Part shown: positions 1-4,796 of the stretch, piece by piece
Position numbering within the stretch: position 1 is the stretch's first letter
How the letters are laid out: each line of letters opens with the position of its first letter
Assembly (NCBI GenBank): GCA_026388915.1
Contig: JAPLIW010000155.1
Coordinates: 1-5,068, forward strand
Direction of reading: 5' to 3'
DNA from: Deltaproteobacteria bacterium
Lineage (GTDB): Bacteria > Desulfobacterota > SM23-61
DNA length: 5,068 nt
Notes under the pieces: model-generated
What the model saw: the letters and a program-made list of their open reading frames with translations, nothing else
What the model was told of the DNA's origin: nothing
The model's database searches: none
Position numbers and translations under genes: made by a program

Positions 1-129
1 GAGGAAAATTCCCATTTTCTTTCTCTCCTGGAGAAGGTCAAGAAAGGATCGGAGCGGCTGAACCGGTTTCCCTGCGGCTTCTTCCCGGAAGGGGACCGGA
101 AGGCCTGGGAAGAGGAAAAGAGACTGTGA
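1..129 (+). CDS. C-terminal fragment of an unidentified protein upstream of flgN
   Basis: An open frame enters from the left edge and ends at a TGA at 127-129, giving the last 42 residues of a protein whose start lies outside the window. The tail is charged and rich in Glu and Lys, with a short Phe/Pro/Cys/Gly patch (RFPCGFFPEGD) before a final WEEEKRL. I do not recognise the family. The stop overlaps the GTG start of flgN by four bases (GTGA), an arrangement typical of translational coupling, so this is very probably the preceding gene of the same flagellar operon. In related bacteria a rod-binding or P-ring gene often lies here, but the visible residues do not let me assign it to either. 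Confidence 0.6.
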   Translation, partial: EENSHFLSLLEKVKKGSERLNRFPCGFFPEGDRKAWEEEKRL

Positions 130-638
130 AACAGGTGGAAGGAGGTCTCCTGAAGGATTTATATGACCTACTGGAAGAGGAGATCTTCCAGTATCATCTT
201 TTGGTGGAGGAGTTGAAGAAGGAGTCCGGACATCTGCGCCGGGGCTCTACCGACTCCCTGACCGAATCCCTCCATTCCCTGGAGATTCACGCCGCCGCCA
301 TCCGCAAGGTCCATGAGTCGATTCAAAAGACGGTGGGAAAAGCCCTGGCCTTTTTGTCCCCCGGGGAGGGAGAAAGAAACCTCTCCCGTCTCCTGGCCGT
401 CCTTCCGCCCGAGGACGCGGGGCGGATCAAGTCCTACCAGAAGGCGCTGGAACAGATGAAAATCTGGATGGCCCGAGTCAACGAACGCAATAAGACCTAC
501 ATACAGGAATCCCTGAATTACTGGAAGGACCTGGTTTCTCTCCTTACCGAGCCCCTGGCCGAATCACCGGTCTATGCCCAGAATGGGAAGAAGTCGGTTT
601 CGGGCTCTCTTCCCTGTACTTTGAATCGAAAGGTGTGA
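126..638 (+). CDS. flgN: FlgN-type flagellar export chaperone
   Basis: A 170-residue, mostly helical, charged protein. FlgN chaperones bind the C-terminal helices of FlgK and FlgL in the cytoplasm, keep them unfolded and soluble, and deliver them to the flagellar type III export gate. The N-terminal half has the heptad-like leucine pattern of the family (LLKDLYDLLEEEIFQYHLLV, residues 8-27). A second helical block, around residues 95-140, ends in a YIQESLNYWKDL segment, and the last 30 residues are low in structure. Identity rests on this helical character, the length (family usually about 140-170 residues) and the position directly before flgK and flgL. The start is GTG at 126. It overlaps the previous stop and has AGAGG at 111-115 upstream. 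FlgN proteins diverge strongly, so the sequence match alone would be moderate; the gene order settles it. Confidence 0.85.
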   Translation: MKQVEGGLLKDLYDLLEEEIFQYHLLVEELKKESGHLRRGSTDSLTESLHSLEIHAAAIRKVHESIQKTVGKALAFLSPGEGERNLSRLLAVLPPEDAGRIKSYQKALEQMKIWMARVNERNKTYIQESLNYWKDLVSLLTEPLAESPVYAQNGKKSVSGSLPCTLNRKV

Positions 639-642
639 ACCA

Positions 643-2094
643 ATGTCCGGACTCAGCGCCATTCTGAATATTGCCCAGGGGGCCATGAATGCCACCCAGA
701 TGGCCATGCAGGTCATCAGCCACAATATAGCCAATGTGAATACCCCCGGTTACACCCGGCAGAAGGCGGTTGTGCAAACCCAGGCGCCCTTGGATCTGAA
801 TCGGCTGAAGATTGGGACGGGGGTCCTGGTCGATTCGGTGACCCAGTGCTTCGACCGCTTTACCACCCGGGCGATTCATGAGAAAACCTCCTCCCTGAAA
901 GACTACGAGTCCAAGGCCTTGGTCTTGTCCTCGGTGGAAGCCTCCTGGAACGAGACCGAGGAATCCTCCCTGAGCCAGACCCTGGATGAATTCTGGAATG
1001 CCTGGCAGGATTTGGCCAGCAATCCCGGAGGAACTGCCGAGCGCACCGCCCTCCTGGAGAAAGCCAAGATCTTAACCGGGAAGTTCAATTCCCTGAGCCA
1101 GGAGCTGGGACAGACTGCGCAGAACCTGAACACCAATATCCAGATGGGGGTCGAGGAAGTCAATCGGCTGGCCGGGCAGATCGCCAAATTGAATGAACAG
1201 ATTGGGGCCGCGGAAGGGAGCCAAACGACGGCCAACGATTTGCGGGACCAGAGGAATCAACTGCTGGAGGAATTATCAGGCTGGGTGGGCATCACCTACC
1301 TGGAACAGGACAACGGGTCGGTCACGGTCCTCACCCGTGAGGGCCTTCTTCTGGTGAACGGCCATGAGAGCTGGGACCTCAGCGCCGCGGGAGATTCCAT
1401 CTACTATAACGGGATTGAAAACGATGTGAGCGACCGGCTCACCGGGGGGAAGATCGGAGGCTGGCTGGACCTGCGGGACGAGACCCTTCCGCAATACCGG
1501 GCCAATCTGGACGAGATGGCGGGAACCCTCATCCAAGGAGTGAACAACCTTCACCGGGCTGGGTACACCCTCTCCGGCGGAACGGGGATGAATTTCTTCG
1601 AGGATTTCCAGACCGCTCCCGGCGTCCCCAACCCGGGGGACTACAGCGGAGCGGCGGCCTATATTTCCTTGAGCAGCGATGTTCTGGGAAGCCCGGAAAA
1701 TATCGCTGCCGGAGGAGCCTCCGGCGCGCCCGGGGACAACGGGAACGCTTTGAGCATCGCCGCCCTCCAGACCGACGGCTCCCTGAATATCCGCAAGTGG
1801 ACCATCACCGACCGGGGAGAGACCACCTCCAGCCGCCTGCAAACCGGGACCCTGGACGATTATTACCAGAGCCTCATCGGAGAACTGGGAATTTTGGCCG
1901 AGGAGACGAACGAAAACCAGGATTCTACCCAGAGCCTGTTGGACAGCCTGGCCAAAGTCCGGGACTCCGTTTCGGGGGTGAACCTGGATGAGGAGTTGAC
2001 CGAGATGATGAAAGTGCAGCACGCCTACGAGGCAGCCTCCAAAGTCATTGCGGCTACGGACCAGATGATGCAGACTCTCCTGGATATGAGGTAG
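643..2094 (+). CDS. flgK: Flagellar hook-associated protein 1 (FlgK)
   Basis: A 483-residue protein that forms the first junction ring between hook and filament after export through the flagellar channel. The N-terminal D0 helix carries the rod/hook-family signature SHNIANVNTPGYTRQ (residues 26-40). The C-terminal D0 helix starts with SGVNLDEEL and continues through a QHAYEAASKVI block to TLLDMR at the extreme end (residues 444-483). These two ends pair to build the tubular core and are the most conserved parts of FlgK. The middle region is shorter than in enteric FlgK (547 residues in E. coli), as expected because the outer domains vary in size. The ATG follows the flgN stop by four bases and has AAAGGTG at 629-635, about seven bases upstream. 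No truncation or frameshift is visible. Confidence 0.98.
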   Translation: MSGLSAILNIAQGAMNATQMAMQVISHNIANVNTPGYTRQKAVVQTQAPLDLNRLKIGTGVLVDSVTQCFDRFTTRAIHEKTSSLKDYESKALVLSSVEASWNETEESSLSQTLDEFWNAWQDLASNPGGTAERTALLEKAKILTGKFNSLSQELGQTAQNLNTNIQMGVEEVNRLAGQIAKLNEQIGAAEGSQTTANDLRDQRNQLLEELSGWVGITYLEQDNGSVTVLTREGLLLVNGHESWDLSAAGDSIYYNGIENDVSDRLTGGKIGGWLDLRDETLPQYRANLDEMAGTLIQGVNNLHRAGYTLSGGTGMNFFEDFQTAPGVPNPGDYSGAAAYISLSSDVLGSPENIAAGGASGAPGDNGNALSIAALQTDGSLNIRKWTITDRGETTSSRLQTGTLDDYYQSLIGELGILAEETNENQDSTQSLLDSLAKVRDSVSGVNLDEELTEMMKVQHAYEAASKVIAATDQMMQTLLDMR

Positions 2095-2100
2095 AGGAAG

Positions 2101-2994
2101 ATGAGAGTAGGGACCGCTTCTCTTTACGCCGGAATTCAGCAGCGGCTGCAGCGGCTGACCGCTGACCTGAGTAGTCTGAACGAAAAGATCGCCACGGCCA
2201 AAAAGCTGAACCGGCCGTCCGATGACCCGATCGCCATGGTGGAAGCCATGCAGATCAAGACGGCGACGAGGCAGACAGACCAGTACGCCCGCAACCTGAA
2301 AACCGCCGATGCCTGGTTCAACGCGAGCGAGTCCGCCCTTTCGCAAACCATGGACCTGGTGGGGAGAGCCCGGGAAATCGCCGTCCTGATGAACAGCGAC
2401 AGCCAGAACGCCGAAACCCGGGATGCGGCGGCGGTGGAAGTGGGCCACCTCCTGGACCAGGCAATTTCCCTGGGAAACACCCAGCTCACCGGGCGGTATG
2501 TCTTTTCCGGCTTTGAGACCGCCACGGCCCCCTTTACCAAGATCACGGTGGGGGGGGTTGAAACGGCGCAGTACAACGGAGACACGAACGACTTCCAGGT
2601 GCAGATCGGGAAGGACGAAAACCTGACTGCGGGAAGAAACGGCCAGACGGTATTGATGGATTCAGGGCTCTTTAGCACGCTGGGAGGCCTGAAAAAGGCC
2701 CTGGAAGACAATGACTGGGGGGGAATCGACACGCAACTGGGGAATTTGACCTCGGTGGAAGATTACCTCAACAACCAGATTGCCGATGTGGGGGCCCGGC
2801 AGAACCGGGCGCAGGTCAAGGAGAACATCCTTGCCCAGTTCCAGCTTCAATTGCAGGATCAGCTTTCCCAGGCGCAAGACACGGATATCGCCGAGGTCAT
2901 GATCCAGTTAAGCGCGAAACAATTGACCTATCAGGCGGCCCTCGCCGCCGCGGCCCGCGTGAACGAGATGTCGCTCCTCAATTATATGAAATAA
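2101..2994 (+). CDS. flgL: Flagellar hook-associated protein 3 (FlgL)
   Basis: A 297-residue flagellin-like protein that forms the second junction layer, on which the filament is built. The N-terminal helix carries NRPSDDP (residues 37-43), shared with flagellins. The D1 region includes TGRYVFSGF (residues 130-138), a strong FlgL marker. The C-terminal helix (DIAEVMIQLSAKQLTYQAAL, ending ...MSLLNYMK) resembles the flagellin C-terminus that packs against the N-terminal helix. The length is close to the family norm (317 in E. coli). The ATG lies six bases after the flgK stop. The GAGG just before the start (2094-2097) is probably too close to use, while the GAGG at 2088-2091, in the last codons of flgK, is nine bases away and fits better, so flgL translation is probably coupled to that of flgK. 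Confidence 0.97.
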   Translation: MRVGTASLYAGIQQRLQRLTADLSSLNEKIATAKKLNRPSDDPIAMVEAMQIKTATRQTDQYARNLKTADAWFNASESALSQTMDLVGRAREIAVLMNSDSQNAETRDAAAVEVGHLLDQAISLGNTQLTGRYVFSGFETATAPFTKITVGGVETAQYNGDTNDFQVQIGKDENLTAGRNGQTVLMDSGLFSTLGGLKKALEDNDWGGIDTQLGNLTSVEDYLNNQIADVGARQNRAQVKENILAQFQLQLQDQLSQAQDTDIAEVMIQLSAKQLTYQAALAAAARVNEMSLLNYMK

Positions 2995-3024
2995 TCTTCT
3001 CCTTCGATCCGTACATTTTTGCCA

Positions 3025-3030
3025 GGGAGG
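3025..3030 (+). promoter_or_regulatory. csrA ribosome binding site overlapping a CsrA-type GGA site
   Basis: GGGAGG lies six bases before the ATG at 3037 and fixes that codon as the csrA start rather than an in-frame TTG at 3019. The site overlaps CAGGGA (3023-3028), which matches the CARGGA core of the known CsrA RNA-binding consensus. This suggests, but does not prove, that CsrA represses its own translation here, as it does in E. coli. Confidence 0.6.
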
Positions 3031-3036
3031 GTGAAA

Positions 3037-3261
3037 ATGCTGATCCTGACTCGCAAAATCGGTGAATGCATCAACATCGGGGATGACATCAAAGTGCACG
3101 TAGTGGATATCCGGGGGAAGCAGGTCCGCCTGGGAATTGAAGCGCCCATCCATGCCCCCATCTACCGGCAGGAAGTGTACCAGAGAATTTTAGAGGAAAA
3201 CCGCTCGGCCGCGCGGGTGAATCCGGCCGATTTCGATCAAATGATCAATGGAAAGGAGTGA
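3037..3261 (+). CDS. csrA: Carbon storage regulator / translational repressor CsrA
   Basis: A 74-residue dimeric RNA-binding protein that binds GGA motifs in mRNA leaders and blocks ribosome access; in flagellated bacteria with FliW, flagellin mRNA is the usual key target. The sequence starts MLILTRKIGE, continues with the GKQVRLGIEAP strand pair, and ends the core with IYRQEVYQRI. It keeps Arg44, which contacts RNA, and the family residues Leu4, Arg6 and Gly33. The tail beyond residue 55 (NRSAARVNPADFDQMI) is longer than in the 61-residue E. coli protein and is similar in length to the 74-residue Bacillus subtilis protein. That extended C-terminal region is where FliW docks in FliW-dependent CsrA proteins. 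The ATG at 3037 is supported by GGGAGG and by the canonical N-terminus. An in-frame TTG at 3019 would add six unmatched residues. Confidence 0.97.
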   Translation: MLILTRKIGECINIGDDIKVHVVDIRGKQVRLGIEAPIHAPIYRQEVYQRILEENRSAARVNPADFDQMINGKE

Positions 3262-3270
3262 GACCCCAGC

Positions 3271-3708
3271 TTGAAAATCCCCACTCGCCGCTTTGGAACC
3301 ATTGAGATTGCCGAGGATCAGGTGATCTATGTCCCCGCGGGATTGATCGGTTTTCCCGGGCAGAAACGGTATGCCCTTCTGGAGCATAAAAAGGGGTCCC
3401 CCTTTGTCTGGTTCCAGGCGGTGGATGAAGAGGACCTGGCCTTCATCCTCCTCGACCCCCTGCTCTGCAAACCGGACTATGAATTTCTGATCAGCCCCGA
3501 AGACCGCAAAGCCCTGGAGCTCCCCGATTCCTGCGAGGGGATGCAGACCCTGGTCATCGTGAACATCACGCCGGAAGGCCCGCTGGAGATCACCGCCAAC
3601 CTCCTGGGGCCGGTGGTGATGAACGTGGAGAAGAAACTCGCCCGGCAGATCGTCCTGTACCAATCTCCCTACTCGACCCGGTTTCCCATTCCCACGGTTA
3701 AAAAATGA
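3271..3708 (+). CDS. fliW: Flagellar assembly factor FliW, CsrA antagonist
   Basis: A 145-residue cytoplasmic protein of the FliW family. FliW binds either flagellin or CsrA. When flagellin is secreted, FliW is freed, inhibits CsrA, and so permits new flagellin translation. Family marks are TRRFGTIEI near the N-terminus, VPAGLIGFPG (residues 21-30), SPFVWFQAVDEEDLAFILLDP (residues 43-63), and ITANLLGPVVMNVEKKLARQ followed by IVLYQSPYSTRFPI near the C-terminus. The length is normal. The start is a TTG at 3271, nine bases after the csrA stop. The best ribosome site, AAGGAG at 3253-3258, overlaps the end of csrA and lies 12 bases away, so initiation may be weak and coupled to csrA. The adjacent csrA gene, which encodes its partner, strongly supports the role. 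Confidence 0.96.
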   Translation: MKIPTRRFGTIEIAEDQVIYVPAGLIGFPGQKRYALLEHKKGSPFVWFQAVDEEDLAFILLDPLLCKPDYEFLISPEDRKALELPDSCEGMQTLVIVNITPEGPLEITANLLGPVVMNVEKKLARQIVLYQSPYSTRFPIPTVKK

Positions 3709-3720
3709 CCCGGCCGTTTT

Positions 3721-3909
3721 GAATGCAGAATCCGGAATGGGGAATGCGGAATTAAAAAAGCGCCAAATTCCAGGCACCAAATCCCAAAATCGAAAAAACA
3801 ATGAGCGAAACAAATGAGATTCGGTGCATTGTTTATTCGTTTATCGGGGTTGGAGATTGGAGATCTGGATTTTGGGTTTCAGGAATTCCGCATTCCGAAT
3901 TCTGCATTC
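3721..3909. repeat. Degenerate nested inverted repeat between convergent operons
   Basis: The outer left arm (3721-3753) is built from GAATGCGGAATT-like units. Its reverse complement recurs at 3884-3909 with one 7-base deletion and one mismatch: 13 of 13 bases match at 3741-3753 against 3884-3896, and 12 of 13 at 3721-3733 against 3897-3909. Inside it, ATCCCAAAATC at 3781-3791 partly pairs with GATTTTGGG at 3868-3876, and AAACAATG at 3796-3803 pairs with CATTGTTT at 3827-3834. The whole could fold into one long imperfect cruciform or RNA hairpin. It looks like a decayed palindromic intergenic element of the REP or MITE kind, similar in flavour to AATTCCGCATTCC-type repeats I recall from environmental deltaproteobacterial genomes. 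No transposase is encoded. Confidence 0.7.
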
Positions 3910-3925
3910 CGCATTTGAAGAAGGT

Positions 3926-3972
3926 TCTTCTCTGGACGGACCCTGCCCCAGGGTCCTGGATCCAAGAGAAGA
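3926..3972. terminator. Long stem-loop, probable terminator between fliW and flgM
   Basis: A perfect 8-bp stem, GGACCCTG (3938-3945) with CAGGGTCC (3949-3956), closes a three-base loop. It is extended by GGA/TCC (3934-3936 with 3961-3963) and by TCTTCTCT/AGAGAAGA (3926-3933 with 3965-3972), with small internal bulges. On the + strand it is followed by only three T residues (3973-3975), so as a classical rho-independent terminator for fliW it is weak. On the - strand it lies about 57 bases past the flgM stop and lacks a T tract. Its position between converging genes makes a bidirectional transcription barrier the simplest reading. Confidence 0.5.
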
Positions 3973-4029
3973 TTTCTAGGGAAAAACAAGACAGAGCAGA
4001 AACGAGACCACGAAGGGAAGATACAGGAG

Positions 4030-4344
4030 TTAGCGGTTAAAGTCGAAGAGAAACTCCTTGATCATTTTTTCGGCCACGGCGTCACTCTTCACCTGGTACT
4101 GACCGGACTCAACCTGTTTCTTGAGGGCTTCCACCTTCTCGGCTCGGACGTCGGGCGCGGCCGCCAGGACCTCGGAGATTTTATTCATTTCTTTGGACTG
4201 AGAGGAAAGGTCCACCTTATCTTCCGTGGGGACTTGATTCTGGGCCGCCGGGGTCGCGGAATTCCGCTCCGCGGGTCCGACCTTTCCGTTCTGCTGGATG
4301 TATTGAATCAGATTCGCGTCCTGATGGATATCGGGAATTTTCAT
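4030..4344 (-). CDS. flgM: Anti-sigma-28 factor FlgM
   Basis: A 104-residue protein that binds and inhibits sigma-28 (FliA) until the hook is finished, then is exported through the flagellum so that late genes switch on. The N-terminal third is polar and probably disordered, as expected for an export substrate. The conserved part begins at DKVDLSSQSKEM (residues 42-53) and includes PDVRAEKVEALKKQVESGQY (residues 64-83), followed by AVAEKMIKEFL, the sigma-binding helices. The length is typical of FlgM. I chose the ATG at 4344 because GGAGG lies seven bases upstream. A second in-frame ATG at 4365 would add seven residues (MKNGGSS) and overlaps the upstream stop as ATGA, but has no good ribosome site. 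It is convergent to the flgK-flgL operon rather than inside it, and may be transcribed both with its upstream neighbour and from an internal promoter. Confidence 0.96.
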   Translation of the reverse strand: MKIPDIHQDANLIQYIQQNGKVGPAERNSATPAAQNQVPTEDKVDLSSQSKEMNKISEVLAAAPDVRAEKVEALKKQVESGQYQVKSDAVAEKMIKEFLFDFNR

Positions 4345-4350
4345 GGAAGA

Positions 4351-4355
4351 TCCTC
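4351..4355 (-). promoter_or_regulatory. flgM ribosome binding site that decides the start
   Basis: Read on the minus strand, GGAGG is followed by seven bases and then the ATG at 4344. It sits inside the seven codons that the alternative upstream ATG (4365) would add, so it favours the shorter protein. The same bases contain AGGA, a possible CsrA contact, and can form a short GGAG/TTCC hairpin with the spacer. Any regulatory meaning is inference. Confidence 0.7.
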
Positions 4356-4361
4356 CATTTT

Positions 4362-4781
4362 TCATCCTAAGTTATTATACACGATGGACTGGGTGATTTC
4401 AAAAAGTTTTTCATTCAAAAGCCCCGCCTCTTCCGGCGACGCATTCCGGGTTCCTCCGGAAGATTCTCTTTCGGGAACTTTGAAAACCAGGCCCTGGCCT
4501 TCTTTCTTCTCTACTTCTACCGGCTGGCCGTATTCCCGGCTCAGACGCGACAGAATCTCCCGATGGGTATCCGTCAGCTCCGACCCGTCGGAGAACTGCC
4601 GGATGAGCTGCTGGGTGATTTTCTGGGCCGTGAGACGTTTCTTGCTCTCCTGGGAGAGGATGACTTCATCCTTGGGTCCCGTATTTTTCGCAGCCTTCGC
4701 GCGGGCCAGACGGGATTTCTCCGCCAGCTGCTGGTCATAGGCTCGTAGGGTGCTATGGACCTGGTAATTCGTGATAATCAT
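4362..4781 (-). CDS. DVU0524-family FlgM-associated protein
   Basis: A 139-residue soluble protein with no signal peptide or membrane segment. It begins MIITNYQVHSTLRAYDQQL and has a basic helical stretch (residues 20-33). A DEVILSQESKKRL block follows (residues 38-50), then a helical region that includes DTHREILSRLSREYG, then a VEVEKKEGQGLVFKV strand-like part, and a C-terminal helix (EKLFEITQSIVYNNLG). It matches what I recall of the family named after Desulfovibrio DVU0524, always described next to flgM and of unknown biochemical role. The DEVILSQESK block resembles the DKVDLSSQSK block of FlgM encoded next door. Its TGA overlaps the longer flgM start (ATGA), and 17 bases separate it from the preferred flgM start. 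The ATG at 4781 has a weak AGAGAG at 4794-4789. A role in handling FlgM or sigma-28 is a guess from context. Confidence 0.8.
   Translation of the reverse strand: MIITNYQVHSTLRAYDQQLAEKSRLARAKAAKNTGPKDEVILSQESKKRLTAQKITQQLIRQFSDGSELTDTHREILSRLSREYGQPVEVEKKEGQGLVFKVPERESSGGTRNASPEEAGLLNEKLFEITQSIVYNNLG
4374..4402 (-). promoter_or_regulatory. Candidate housekeeping (sigma-70 type) promoter for flgM
   Basis: On the minus strand TTGAAA (4402-4397) and TATAAT (4379-4374) are separated by exactly 17 bases: five of six matches to the -35 consensus, six of six to the -10, and optimal spacing. Transcription would begin near 4367 and give a leader of roughly 23 bases that keeps the GGAGG before the ATG at 4344 but leaves little room for the ATG at 4365. 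The promoter lies in the final codons of the upstream gene and could supply FlgM independently of sigma-28. Confidence 0.6.
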
Positions 4782-4796
4782 ACACCATCTCTCTGT

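Larger units (their letters stand above)
3709..4029. other. Gene-free convergent intergenic region
   Basis: This stretch separates the end of fliW from the end of flgM. It holds the nested inverted repeat (3721-3909) and the stem-loop (3926-3972). The remaining bases, about 3976-4029, are purine-rich on the + strand and show no gene, tRNA or clear signal to me. A 79-codon open frame crossing the repeat (3801-4040) has no ribosome site and no recognisable protein character. Confidence 0.7.

Noticed and set aside
1276..2448. A 390-codon minus-strand open frame opposite flgK and flgL
   Set aside because: It is fully antisense to two clear genes, crosses their junction, and reads as Gly/His/Arg/Val-rich protein typical of the complement of GC-biased codons. 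No ribosome site or family features.
3019..3036. Upstream TTG start for csrA adding six residues
   Set aside because: It would place GGGAGG inside the coding region and add residues before the canonical MLILTR start.
3190..3813. A 207-codon minus-strand frame opposite fliW
   Set aside because: It is a shadow of csrA and fliW and begins in the intergenic repeat.
3801..4040. A 79-codon plus-strand frame after fliW
   Set aside because: It is made largely of the inverted repeat and the terminator stem-loop, lacks a ribosome site, and overlaps the end of flgM. The composition is not protein-like.
4234..4740. A 168-codon plus-strand frame opposite flgM and the DVU0524-type gene
   Set aside because: It is antisense to two genes with clear family features and has Ser/Arg-rich shadow composition.
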